A stretch of 64,000 nucleotides of DNA from JAVBSC01 sp031547305 (GTDB taxonomy: Bacteria > Desulfobacterota > Desulfovibrionia > Desulfovibrionales > Desulfovibrionaceae): contig JAVBSC010000002.1 in NCBI GenBank assembly GCA_031547305.1, forward strand, positions 1 through 64,000, in the 5' to 3' direction. Shown here in pieces: positions 50,801 to 58,470 of the stretch. Position numbers and translations under genes: made by a program. Position 1 is the first letter of the stretch. The number at the start of each line of letters is the position of its first letter. The notes below the pieces were generated by a model. The model worked only from the letters and a program-made list of their open reading frames with translations. It had not been told where the DNA came from and did no database searches.

Positions 50801-51535
50801 GGCCTGGACCACGTGCTGGCTTCCGGCGAGGACGTCAATATCCTGGTCCTAGATACCGAAGTGTACTCCAACACAGGCGGACAGGCCTCAAAGGCCACGC
50901 CGCTCGGCTCCATCGCCAAGTTCGCCGCGTCCGGCAAGGCCATCGGCAAAAAGGATCTGGGCCGCATGGCCATGGCCTACGGCTATGTCTACGTGGCCCA
51001 GGTGGCTATGGGCGCCAATAAGCAGCAGGTGCTTAAAGCCTTCCAGGAGGCGGAATCCTACAAGGGGCCGTCCATTGTCATCGCTTACGCCCCCTGCATC
51101 AACCAGGGCATCCGCAAGGGCATGGGCAAGAGCATGGAGGAATCCAAGCTGGCCGTGGAATCCGGCTACTGGCCCCTGTACCGCTACAACCCGGATCTGA
51201 AGCTGGAAGGCAAGAATCCCCTGCAAATCGATTCCAAGGCCCCCAACGGCACTCTCCAGGCCTTCCTGTCAGGGGAAAACCGTTACGCCCAGTTGGAAAA
51301 GATGGCTCCGGCCAAGTCCAAGGAATACCGGGCCAGAATTGAGCAGGACTACCTGGAACGCAGCGCTTACCTGCAGCAGTTGGCCGAACTCCCGCCCGTG
51401 CAGGTGAACGCCCCGGCGGCTCCCGCCCTGACCGGCAACGGCAAGGAAACAAACAATTGCACACTGACCAATACCGCGGAGCACGGCATTGACGAACCCT
51501 GCGATGACGGTCGCAAGGGGCCGAAGAAGAAGTAA
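47885..51535 (+). CDS. por: Pyruvate:ferredoxin (flavodoxin) oxidoreductase, single chain
   Basis: 1216 residues, the homodimeric Desulfovibrio-type enzyme that splits pyruvate and CoA to acetyl-CoA, CO2 and reduced ferredoxin. Order: N-terminal pyruvate-binding domain (AYALSDNAAIYPITPSS near 18-34), domain II/III with the CoA region, a two-cluster ferredoxin domain (CIQCNQCAYVCPH near 686 and CQGCGSCFETCPAK near 742), the proximal cluster Cys (GACAGCGETPY near 814), and the TPP domain (GGDGWAYDIGYGG near 960, with VYSNTGGQASKA near 996). The C-terminal extension (about 1170-1216) carries Cys residues as in the oxygen-protected Desulfovibrio africanus enzyme. ATG 47885 follows AAGGAG. Confidence 0.96.
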   Translation: MAKMKTMDGNTATTHIAYALSDNAAIYPITPSSTMGEIADDWAAEGKKNIFGQVLQVREMQSEAGAAGAMHGSLAGGALTSTFTASQGLLLMLPNMYKIAGELLPGVFHVAARAIATSSLSIFGDHQDVMAARPTGVALMASSSVQECMDLALVSHLSAIEASLPFCHFFDGFRTSHEISKISVIDYEDIKKLVNWERIEEFRGGALMPEHTHQRGTDQNPDVYFQAREAVNSFYNALPSIVTAQMKKVGALTGRSYKLFDYVGHPEATRVVVAMGSACEVIEELVNHMVEAGEKVGLVKVRLYRPFSVEHLLQVVPATAGTIGVLDRTKEPGCQGEPLYLDVVAAFAGQADAPVIVGGRYGLGSKDFTPAMAKAVFDNLRAVAPKNGFTVGIVDDVTDTSLDVGANFDTVPAGTVQCRFYGLGADGTVGANKQAIKIIGDNTDMYAQGYFAYDSKKSGGFTVSHLRFGKSPIQSSYLVTSPDYVACHKAAYVNQYDMLSGIREGGTFVLNSHWSMKDMEKELPGAMRRIIARKKLKFYNIDAVKVATEVGLGGRINMIMQTAFFNLANVLPFEQAVALLKESIKDAYGSKGDKIVNMNIAAVDKAIDALKPVKYPAAWADAVDTPVGHAGDPDYIRNVVRPILAQEGDKLPVSALAPDGVVPLGTAAFEKRGVAINVPHWLPENCIQCNQCAYVCPHAAIRPLLASKEELEGAPKSFTTIPATGKEFKDLQFRIQVYTQDCQGCGSCFETCPAKVKALEMKPIETQLPDQVPNLAFAEENISIKDNLVSRESIKGSQFQQPLLEFSGACAGCGETPYIKLITQLFGERMTIANATGCSSIWGGSSPTTPYCANQEGQGPAWGNSLFEDAAEYGYGINMAYAQRRAKLAELVREALADKRQPKELAAGMQAWLDNMNDGKESQRLGQEVLAQLGSAEHSPLIHQIWDMADLFTKKSLWIIGGDGWAYDIGYGGLDHVLASGEDVNILVLDTEVYSNTGGQASKATPLGSIAKFAASGKAIGKKDLGRMAMAYGYVYVAQVAMGANKQQVLKAFQEAESYKGPSIVIAYAPCINQGIRKGMGKSMEESKLAVESGYWPLYRYNPDLKLEGKNPLQIDSKAPNGTLQAFLSGENRYAQLEKMAPAKSKEYRARIEQDYLERSAYLQQLAELPPVQVNAPAAPALTGNGKETNNCTLTNTAEHGIDEPCDDGRKGPKKK

Positions 51536-51553
51536 GCGTTTCGCTTGACTTGG

Positions 51554-51604
51554 AGGCGGGAAAACTTTTTTCCAAAAAGGTTTTCCCGCCTGTTCGTTTT
51601 TTTG
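51554..51604 (+). terminator. Terminator of PFOR
   Basis: Stem AGGCGGGAAAAC / GTTTTCCCGCCT with a 13-base loop, followed by TGTTCG and T7, 18 bases past the PFOR stop. Confidence 0.85.
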
Positions 51605-51648
51605 TGTTTGCAAGGGCATTGTACAACAACATCAAAGGAGCTCAGATC

Positions 51649-52437
51649 ATGTTTTTTGCGAAAAAGCTGCTGATCGGCGCGCTATTGCCCGCCCTTTGCC
51701 TTGCCGTTGTATCAGCCCAGAAAGTCTGGGCCGGTCCGCGCCTGGATGGCATTCTGGAAAAAAAGATCCTGCGCGTGGGAACGCCGGGCGATTACCGGCC
51801 TTTTGCCATAAGAGAAAATGATAAATACAGCGGGTTCGACATTGACGTGATCACGCTTATGGCCAAGGAGCTGGGCGTTACCGTGGAATTTGTGCCGACC
51901 ACCTGGCCCAGGCTGATGGAGGATTTTTTGGCGGACAAATACGACGTGGCTCTAGGCGGCATAACCCGGAACCTGGCCCGCGTGAGCAGGTGCGAATTTT
52001 TGCCCGGCTACGCGCCATTCGGCAAAGTGGCCCTAGTGCGCGCCAAGGATAAAAACAAGTACACCACACTGGAAAGCATGAATAAACCCGGCGTGCGGAT
52101 CATCAAAAACCCCGGCGGCACCAATGAAAAATTTGTGCTGGAACATCTGACTAAAGCCAGCGTCTCCACTCATGTGGCCAATGCGGAGATCCCCGGCCTG
52201 ATCGCGGAAGGCAAGGGCGATGTGATGATTACGGAAACCTACGAGGCCCTTCAGTACGCCAAAAAGGATCCCCGTCTGTTCGCGGCGTTTGTGAATGCCC
52301 CCCTGACCCAGACCAACACCCTGGGGTTCATGCTTCAGAAGGATGACCCGGATTTTGTGCGGGTCATGAATTTTGCCTGGAACTTGCTGGAGCTGCGTGG
52401 AGAGCTCAAAAAATGCGAGGCGCGGTGGCTGAAATAG
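51649..52437 (+). CDS. Periplasmic binding protein of the PheC/cyclohexadienyl dehydratase-like type
   Basis: 262 residues with a signal peptide (LLIGALLPALCLAVVSA, cleavage near VWA-GP, residue 29). SBP_bac_3 fold: ILRVGTPGDYRPFAI near 42-56, GFDIDVITLMAKELG and GGITRNLARVSRCEF near 104-118. The segment RIIKNPGGTNEKFVLEHL near 150-167 is the hallmark of periplasmic cyclohexadienyl dehydratase (PheC) and its relatives, which convert prephenate or arogenate, so it may be an enzyme or a binding protein. No ABC transporter genes are adjacent. ATG 51649 follows AAAGGAG. A family B repeat hairpin follows the stop. Confidence 0.78.
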   Translation: MFFAKKLLIGALLPALCLAVVSAQKVWAGPRLDGILEKKILRVGTPGDYRPFAIRENDKYSGFDIDVITLMAKELGVTVEFVPTTWPRLMEDFLADKYDVALGGITRNLARVSRCEFLPGYAPFGKVALVRAKDKNKYTTLESMNKPGVRIIKNPGGTNEKFVLEHLTKASVSTHVANAEIPGLIAEGKGDVMITETYEALQYAKKDPRLFAAFVNAPLTQTNTLGFMLQKDDPDFVRVMNFAWNLLELRGELKKCEARWLK

Positions 52438-52460
52438 TTCCGGCCGCGCCAGTAGTCCAT

Positions 52461-52525
52461 TTCGGCGCCCGGTTTAACTTTAAGACGCTCGCTCCGGCGT
52501 TTAACGGCGGAACGAGCGTCTCACA
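52461..52525 (+). repeat. Partial family B repeat, hairpin half
   Basis: GTTTAACTTTAAGACGCTCG then GCTCCGGCGTTTAACGGCGG and AACGAGCGTCT. The segment AGACGCTCGCTCCGGCG pairs with the following CGGCGGAACGAGCGTCT around TTTAA. The right end is absent. It may act as the 3' hairpin of the upstream binding-protein mRNA. Confidence 0.65.
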
Positions 52526-52562
52526 TTTACACACAGGAACAGAATCCGCTTTGGAAGCGAAC

Positions 52563-53390
52563 TCAGCTTCCGCAATCCGCCGGATCGCCCTGAAGCTTGG
52601 CCAGGGCATGCCCTAAAGCGGGAATTACCGCCTCCAGATTTTCCGTGGAGCCCTTTTTGCTGCCGGGCAGGGCCAGGATGAGGCTGCGGCCGATAGTGCC
52701 GGCCAGGGCGCGGGATATGGCGGCGTGCGGGGTTTTGGCCAAAGATGCGGCCAGCATGGCCTGCTCAAAGCCGGCCAGACGGCGGTCCAGGATTGGCAGC
52801 AGGGCTTCAGGCGTCAGGTCGCGCTCGGCCAGGCCGGTGCCCCCACTGCAGACAATCAGGTCAAACCCCTGGACCAAAGCCAGGTCCAGCGCCAAAGGGC
52901 GCAACTGCTCCGGATTGTCCGGCAGGAGGAATCCCTGGTCAAAATCCAGGGGCAGGGAGCGGAGCAGGAGAGCTTTTATCAGCGGCCCGCTCATATCCTG
53001 GCGCTGTCCGGCAAAACCTTTGTCAGACAGAGTGACCCAGGCCAGGGAATATCCGGATTTGATCGGAATGGCCGGGATTTTGCCGGAAATTTTGCGTAAA
53101 GCTGTGGCCCAGACCACCGGCACGGCGTGCCCGCCGTCAGCGGACGGCAAAAAGCAGCGCCGGAGCAGCCGCAACACGGCGTGGCCGCCGGATTCCAGCA
53201 CGTTGCCCACCGCCAGGGGGGCAAGCGGCCCGGCCTGGCCGAACAAGGCGCGGTCCAGCCGGACCTGGGGCACAGAGACGCCGACGGGCAGGCCGGCGGC
53301 CAGCAAGGCCGGCGCTCCAGGCTCAAGTTCAGGGCAGTCCAGTTCAAAAGGCGCGAAACAACTCTTTGGCTCTCTTACAGGTTCAAACAT
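52563..53390 (-). CDS. MogA/MoaB-type molybdopterin adenylyltransferase with N-terminal extension
   Basis: 275 residues. The C-terminal about 155 residues form the MoCF domain: SLAWVTLSDKGFAGQRQDMSG near 114-134, LIVCSGGTGLAERDLTPEAL near 187-206 (the GGTG and ERD signature) and LILALPGSKKGSTENLEAVI near 240-259. It adenylylates molybdopterin before MoeA acts. The first 110 residues, rich in Ala/Pro/Gly/Leu, resemble a MOSC-like or accessory domain (SVPQVRLDRALFGQAGPLAPLAVGNVLE) that I cannot identify. ATG 53390 follows GGAGG. It is far from mobAB-moeA (16 kb) and on the other strand. Confidence 0.83.
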   Translation of the reverse strand: MFEPVREPKSCFAPFELDCPELEPGAPALLAAGLPVGVSVPQVRLDRALFGQAGPLAPLAVGNVLESGGHAVLRLLRRCFLPSADGGHAVPVVWATALRKISGKIPAIPIKSGYSLAWVTLSDKGFAGQRQDMSGPLIKALLLRSLPLDFDQGFLLPDNPEQLRPLALDLALVQGFDLIVCSGGTGLAERDLTPEALLPILDRRLAGFEQAMLAASLAKTPHAAISRALAGTIGRSLILALPGSKKGSTENLEAVIPALGHALAKLQGDPADCGS

Positions 53391-53614
53391 GAGCGCCTCC
53401 AGGCAAATGGCGGACTCCGCGGCTATTTTTCAGCGTTACGCAGCTATACCGAAAATCCGCGACTGGGGCAACGAAATCCGACGCGGTCATGCGGAGCACA
53501 TGGATTCATAAACCCCGGCAACAGGAATGCCCCAAGCCAACTGGCCGGCGTTCATTCCCTAAGAAGGAAGGGGCGCGGGGTGTGCCGGGCCAGAGCTGAC
53601 GCGGCTGAAGGGCC

Positions 53615-54883
53615 CTACAATCCGCCCAGACCGGGAAAGACCTTTTGAATAGTGTAGAGCATGCCCCATAGGGAGAACAAGTAAAAGGGTATGACCGCCA
53701 GCATGGCCTTGCCCCAATTCAGCCGGTGCGCGTAGCGGCAGCCGATCAGAATGGCCGCCAGGCTCCACAGTCCGCCTATGGTGGTGCCGTATAGCGGCAC
53801 CAGGCTCAGGATGAGCGGGGCCATGGCATAGGCCGTGACTTTGTAGCTTATCGCGAAGCTGGCCTGTTTGGGCGCGACCAGCAGGAGCATCAGGTGAATG
53901 AATCCGGCCACGAAAAACTGACGCAGAGCCAGGATGGCCGGGCCAAGAAGCAGTAGTCTGGGCAGGTTGTCCACGCCCAGCATGGGCAGGGCCTGGGTAA
54001 CCGCGTGCCCCTGCTCGCCGACCATTTTGTGCAGGCTTTGCAGCCATGCCAGTTCCAGTCCAAGTTGGAACATGGTTAGAAGCAGGTAGAAAATCAGGGG
54101 CAGCACCAGGGAACCTTTGGGGGTGATGCCGCCGAAGAGCCTGGCCGGGCTGAGCATGACCTGCTGAATGGTCAAAAGCAGGCCGCGCACCGGCCCGTGG
54201 ACCTGGAGGTTTTCCCAGGGAACGCCTGAAGCGCTTGTTTTTTCCGGACCGTCCATGCGCAACGACTCGTCGCGCACGGGTTCATCCGCCCAAGGCGGGC
54301 TGTCTTCCAGGCGGCCGAGATCCCGCGTCGGGCGGGCATTGGCGTCGCCCTGTTTCGGCGAGGTTCGATTGGCCGCGTCTTCGGCCTGTCGACCCGACAG
54401 GCGGGATTCCGTTTCCGCGGCTTCTTCCGGCTTGGGCCGCGCGTCTTGTTCCGGAGCGGGCGGCACAAACGGGGCGTCCGGGTCAAAATCTATCTGTTCC
54501 AGAACTATGCGCTGGCGCGGCTTGGCTTCCGGCTGGGCGGCGGGGTTCCCGGCCGAGTCATCCGGGTCGGTTTTTTTCTGTTCGGCCGCTGTGGCCTGAC
54601 GGTCCAGGGACTCGGGGCGGGTGTTCTCTTCACTTTTCCAGCGCTGATGCAGATCATCCACAGCGTCCCAGATATCCCTGGCTGTGGTGGGCTGGGTCGG
54701 GCCGGACTGTGGCTGGCGCTCCGGCGCGGGCGATTGGACCGGAGCCGCGGCCTTGGGTTTTTCAAACACGCGGAAACGAAACCGGTGTTTGCACTTGGGA
54801 CAAGTGGCAAATTCCGAGGTGGAGGGAATTTTTTTTTCGTCTATATTGCGCGAATACTCGCACTGAGGGCAACGTATCTGCAT
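53615..54883 (-). CDS. Zinc-ribbon plus Yip1-like membrane protein
   Basis: 422 residues. An N-terminal zinc ribbon CPQCEYSRNI...CPKCKHRF (residues 5-33, MJ0042 type) is followed by a hydrophilic, acidic, low-complexity linker (about 40-250) and a C-terminal Yip1-type domain with five helices (about 255-415, such as LVLPLIFYLLLTMFQLGLELAWL). Function unknown; zinc ribbon plus Yip1 proteins occur widely in deltaproteobacteria. ATG 54883 has a poor ribosome site, but the upstream in-frame extension is not protein-like. Convergent with the MogA gene's promoter side, divergent from the next gene. Confidence 0.75.
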   Translation of the reverse strand: MQIRCPQCEYSRNIDEKKIPSTSEFATCPKCKHRFRFRVFEKPKAAAPVQSPAPERQPQSGPTQPTTARDIWDAVDDLHQRWKSEENTRPESLDRQATAAEQKKTDPDDSAGNPAAQPEAKPRQRIVLEQIDFDPDAPFVPPAPEQDARPKPEEAAETESRLSGRQAEDAANRTSPKQGDANARPTRDLGRLEDSPPWADEPVRDESLRMDGPEKTSASGVPWENLQVHGPVRGLLLTIQQVMLSPARLFGGITPKGSLVLPLIFYLLLTMFQLGLELAWLQSLHKMVGEQGHAVTQALPMLGVDNLPRLLLLGPAILALRQFFVAGFIHLMLLLVAPKQASFAISYKVTAYAMAPLILSLVPLYGTTIGGLWSLAAILIGCRYAHRLNWGKAMLAVIPFYLFSLWGMLYTIQKVFPGLGGL

Positions 54884-55112
54884 TGAAGGCCCGTGCTTTG
54901 ACTTTTTGGCCTCCCGCGCGGTTTGCGGTGGGCACATGTTTCTATACAACGAAGCCAGGCACTTTGCAACGCCGGCCGCCGCTCCCTGGAGCTTGCCGCG
55001 GTAAACGCGCGACACCGGAATCATATTGCCCTCCGGTTGAATTCTTATTAGGATGGAGGATATTTTGCCAGAACCGGCAAGGGCCGGTCTATATAAATTT
55101 CAAGGAGTTTTC

Positions 55113-55391
55113 ATGAGCCAGACTGTTGAAGACCTTACCGCCAACTATGAAGAAAACGGCGTGCTGCTGGTGAAAGAACTGGACAAGGCCGTTCTGAGCA
55201 AAGGGGCCTGGGCCACGCTGATTTTCCGTATCCAGGAATGGGACAAGTCCAAAAATGCCTACGGAGCGGACAAATACGTCATCCGGCGTTATAAAAAAAC
55301 CGGCGGCGAATACAGATCTCAGTCCAAGTTCAGCATATCCAGCCCGGACCAGGCCAGAAAACTCATTGAGATTTTGCAGGGCTGGCTGTAA
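55113..55391 (+). CDS. Small conserved-looking protein of unknown function
   Basis: 92 residues, soluble, mixed charge, no signal or membrane segment. The sequence is well-formed (acidic N-terminus TVEDLTANYEENG, then LDKAVLSKGAWATLIFRIQEW and a C-terminal ISSPDQARKLIEILQGWL helix). I recall similar short proteins in sulfate reducers but cannot name a family. ATG 55113 follows AAGGAG by 6 bases; an upstream in-frame extension to 55053 is less likely. It precedes the DUF362 ferredoxin gene by 56 bases and may be cotranscribed. Confidence 0.7.
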   Translation: MSQTVEDLTANYEENGVLLVKELDKAVLSKGAWATLIFRIQEWDKSKNAYGADKYVIRRYKKTGGEYRSQSKFSISSPDQARKLIEILQGWL

Positions 55392-55447
55392 TATTGCAAA
55401 CTTGATGATAATAAATACGGCTCCGCCGTAATTCACTGGAGCATTCC

Positions 55448-56602
55448 ATGAGCGAAAAGCCGAAATCCGCCGGAGCGCCGGACGCCGCTGTTCCTGTATA
55501 CTTTGCCGACAATCGTTCTCTGACCGCGAAAACCAGCAAAATAAAAAAAATAGAAAAACTTTTCGCCAAGGCTGGGTTTGACAAGCTTTTCGCAAAAGAC
55601 GACCTGGCGGCTGTAAAACTGCATTTTGGCGAGCGCGGCAACGACACTTTTCTCAAACCCATGTTCGCGCGCACCGTGGTGGATAAAATTCTGGCCCGCG
55701 GCGCCAAGCCTTTTCTGACGGATACCAACACCCTGTACAAGGGCAGCCGCCACAACGCCGTGGATCACCTGCACACCGCCCTGGAGCACGGCTATTCCTT
55801 CGCCACGGTCGGCGCGCCCCTGATCATAGCCGATGGTTTGCAGGGGCATTATTCCAAAAAGATCAAGATCAACAAAAAGCATTTTAAGGAAATAACCCTG
55901 GCCGGCACCATAGCCGAAGCGGACGCCATGCTCGTGCTCAGCCATTTCAAGGGCCATATCCTGGCCGGCGTGGGCGGGGCCATGAAAAACCTGGCCATGG
56001 GCTGCGCGCCGTCTTCCGGCAAGTGCGACCAGCATTCTTCGCGTTTTAACGTAAAACCGGAAAAATGCGTGGCCTGCGGCATGTGCATAGCCAACTGTCC
56101 GAAAAACGCCATAAGTTGGAAAAAGGACGGCGAAAAGAAGCATGCCTGCATAGACATGGAAGCCTGCATCGGATGCGGCGAATGTCTGACCGTCTGCCAG
56201 GCCAGGGCCATTGAAGTGGATTTTGCGACCGAAATTCCCGGTTTTGTGGAGCGCCTGGTGGAATACGCTTATGGCGCGGCCGCGAGTAAAAAAGGCAAGA
56301 TAGGATATATCAACTTTGTGATGGACATAACTCCGGACTGTGACTGCGCGGCCTGGAGCGATACGCCCATAGTGCCGGACATAGGCATTCTGGCCTCGTC
56401 CGACCCGGTGGCTCTGGACAAGGCCTGCTACGACCTGGTCAATGCCCAGGTCGGCCTGAAAAATACCCAGTTGGCTTGCAACCACGAGGTGGGCAAGGAC
56501 AAGTTCAAGGGCGTCTGGGCCTATACCCTGGGTGAAAATCAGTTTTCTTACGCCGAAGCCATCGGCCTGGGAAGCTGCAATTACAAGCTGGTCAAAATCT
56601 AG
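55448..56602 (+). CDS. DUF362 domain protein with two 4Fe-4S sites
   Basis: 384 residues. A DUF362 domain (LAAVKLHFGERGNDTFLKP near 53-71, GAMKNLAMGCAPSSGK near 177-192) with two adjacent ferredoxin sites, CVACGMCIANCP (about 207-218) and CIGCGECLTVCQ (about 239-250; Gln in place of Pro after the last Cys). Expected to be a cytoplasmic Fe-S protein; the family's role is not established. ATG 55448 follows GGAG. It is followed 18 bases later by the CAP-domain gene. Confidence 0.83.
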   Translation: MSEKPKSAGAPDAAVPVYFADNRSLTAKTSKIKKIEKLFAKAGFDKLFAKDDLAAVKLHFGERGNDTFLKPMFARTVVDKILARGAKPFLTDTNTLYKGSRHNAVDHLHTALEHGYSFATVGAPLIIADGLQGHYSKKIKINKKHFKEITLAGTIAEADAMLVLSHFKGHILAGVGGAMKNLAMGCAPSSGKCDQHSSRFNVKPEKCVACGMCIANCPKNAISWKKDGEKKHACIDMEACIGCGECLTVCQARAIEVDFATEIPGFVERLVEYAYGAAASKKGKIGYINFVMDITPDCDCAAWSDTPIVPDIGILASSDPVALDKACYDLVNAQVGLKNTQLACNHEVGKDKFKGVWAYTLGENQFSYAEAIGLGSCNYKLVKI

Positions 56603-56620
56603 ACAATGCAAGGCGCGCGC

Positions 56621-57802
56621 ATGTTTTTTCACGCAACAAGGCGGCTCCTGGCCCTGGTTTTGGTTTTGCAGTTTTTGCCGGTCCTCCCGGTTGGGGCTGC
56701 GGCCATGGGCAACGACACGACCACTCTGTACTATCTTATGGAGCTGCAGCGCCGCTACGGCAAAAAGTGCGGCGGTCAGGAATACCCGGCCGCGCCTTCG
56801 CTTGTGCCTTCCGACGACCTGAGCGCGGCTGTGGCCGAGCATGCGGCCAGCGGCGCGCCCATTCCGGAACTGTTGGCCAAGTATAACATAAGCCCGCAGC
56901 GGTTTGTGGTTTTGCGCAGCCCCATAAGCACGCCGCAAAAAACTCTGGCCGCGCTTATGGCGGATCAGTGCCAGACGCTCATGGGCCCGTACACCATGGT
57001 CGGTTCCGCCAGGGCCCAGGGCCAGTGGTGGCTGCTTTTTGTGGAAGCCCCGCTTCCCACCGGCCAGACCACGCCCCCCGCGCCGGGCTTGCAGGCCGGA
57101 GATGGCGGCCAGACCGCCGCCTCCGTTACCGGGGCCATCGCGGCCGCGCCGGATGGCCAGGGCGCTCCGGCGCCGCGGTTTTCCAGTCCCGCTCCTCCTC
57201 AAGATCCAAACGTCACGCCGCTGAACGAGCCTAATCCGCCCCAGGGAACGCCGCCGTCCGCGGTCCCGACGGTTGCCGCGCCGCAAAGCCCGCCGCAAGG
57301 CGGCCAGGATTCCTTTTATACAGCTTCGGCCGCGCCGCGGGCTGTGCCAGGCATGGGCACGGATGCGGAAGCGCAGATCCAGAATTTGTTTTCCCTGCTC
57401 AACCAGGCCAGGGCTTCCGGCCGCATGTGCGGCTCCAAAAACATGCCTCCGGCGCCGGCCTTTAAAAAGAGCTCCAAACTGGAAGCCGCGGCTAAAAAGC
57501 AGGCCGCTGACATGGCGGCCCGCAACTATTTTTCCAGCACCAGTCCGGAAGGCCGCAAGCTGGAAGACCGCCTGAAGGCTGAAAACTATATCTGGATGTA
57601 CATAGGCGAGCTTCTGGCCAAAGCCTCCCCGCCGGCGGGCAATGTTGTCAACCTCTGGCTGAGCAAGCCGCAGCAGTGCGAGGCGATTATGAATCCAAAC
57701 TTTACCGAGGCGGGCATCGGCTACCTGCCGGCCGCGGAAATCTGGGTGCTCACCTTTGGCTCATCCGCCCCTGACGATCCGGAAACATTCCGGCTGGAAT
57801 AA
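56621..57802 (+). CDS. Secreted protein with CAP/SCP domain
   Basis: 393 residues with a signal peptide (LLALVLVLQFLPVLPVGAAA, cleavage near residue 28). An N-terminal domain (about 30-145) is of the same general style as the C-terminal CAP/SCP domain (about 250-385), with IQNLFSLLNQARASGRMCG and AAAKKQAADMAARNYFSS followed by IGELLAKA and GIGYLPAAEIWVLTFG. A Pro/Gln/Gly-rich linker of about 100 residues (150-245) joins them. CAP domains occur in secreted proteins of varied roles. ATG 56621 follows AAGG; ATG 56606 is an alternative with no ribosome site. Function unknown. Confidence 0.78.
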   Translation: MFFHATRRLLALVLVLQFLPVLPVGAAAMGNDTTTLYYLMELQRRYGKKCGGQEYPAAPSLVPSDDLSAAVAEHAASGAPIPELLAKYNISPQRFVVLRSPISTPQKTLAALMADQCQTLMGPYTMVGSARAQGQWWLLFVEAPLPTGQTTPPAPGLQAGDGGQTAASVTGAIAAAPDGQGAPAPRFSSPAPPQDPNVTPLNEPNPPQGTPPSAVPTVAAPQSPPQGGQDSFYTASAAPRAVPGMGTDAEAQIQNLFSLLNQARASGRMCGSKNMPPAPAFKKSSKLEAAAKKQAADMAARNYFSSTSPEGRKLEDRLKAENYIWMYIGELLAKASPPAGNVVNLWLSKPQQCEAIMNPNFTEAGIGYLPAAEIWVLTFGSSAPDDPETFRLE

Positions 57803-57825
57803 AGTCGACCAGAGGTAACCAGCGC

Positions 57826-58305
57826 ATGCCCAAACCGGCCCCCAAATGGAAGCGCGCCTTAAAACGCCTTTCCGTGCAGGACGCCATGCAGGAGTTCTTC
57901 GCGGCCAGGGGCGGCGAGCCGTTCCTGAGCCTGGCCCGCCTTTGGGCGCACTGGGGCATGGTCATGGGGGCGGATCTGGAACACCTGGCCCTGCCCCTGG
58001 GGCAGCGCGGCGAGGTGTTGATCATCGGTGGAGAGGACAACACCGCCCTGCAGGAACTGACTCTTTACGCTCCGGAAATCCTGCTCCGGGTTAACGCTTT
58101 TCTTGATGTCCCGCGCTTTTCCAGGGTCCAGCTTGAACTGCTCCAGGGACGGACCCCGCTCTATCCGCCCAAACCCCAGGCCATACCCAGCCCAGTATCA
58201 TCCGCCCGCCCTAAACCGGAACGCCTTGGCGGCCTTATGGATGTGCTGGACCCGGCCACGCCAATTGGCCGCTGCTACAGAAGTTACGTGGAATCTTTCG
58301 AATGA
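57826..58305 (+). CDS. DUF721 (DciA-like) protein
   Basis: 159 residues with the DUF721 pattern: SVQDAMQEFFAARGGEPFLSLARLWAHWGMVMGADLEHLALPL (about 16-58) and LIIGGEDNTALQELTLYAPEILLRVN near 65-90. The family includes DciA, a loader of the replicative helicase in bacteria that lack DnaC. The C-terminus is Pro-rich with DPATPIGRCYRSY. ATG 57826 is preceded by AGAGG. It is not obviously cotranscribed with hcp downstream, which has its own promoter region. Confidence 0.78.
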   Translation: MPKPAPKWKRALKRLSVQDAMQEFFAARGGEPFLSLARLWAHWGMVMGADLEHLALPLGQRGEVLIIGGEDNTALQELTLYAPEILLRVNAFLDVPRFSRVQLELLQGRTPLYPPKPQAIPSPVSSARPKPERLGGLMDVLDPATPIGRCYRSYVESFE

Positions 58306-58381
58306 ATTGGGGGGTGCTGAGCCCCCAGACCTACCCATGGCCTCCGCAAAAAAATAAGCTTTTCCTAAAAAAATTTCTTTT

Positions 58382-58397
58382 TTTGACACAGGTCACA
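58382..58397 (+). promoter_or_regulatory. HcpR-type operator upstream of hcp
   Basis: TTTGACACAGGTCACA fits the Desulfovibrio HcpR site pattern wTTGACnnnnGTCAAw with one mismatch. It is 74 bases before the hcp start, with a weak -10 (TTAGAC at 58407). HcpR is a CRP/FNR-family regulator of nitrosative stress genes, from established knowledge; the hcpR gene is not in the window. Confidence 0.7.
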
Positions 58398-58470
58398 GTT
58401 TTTCTGTTAGACTTAAGGCAACCTTCTGAAAAGTCGGATGGAACTTTAATCCAAATGAAGGAGTCTAACC

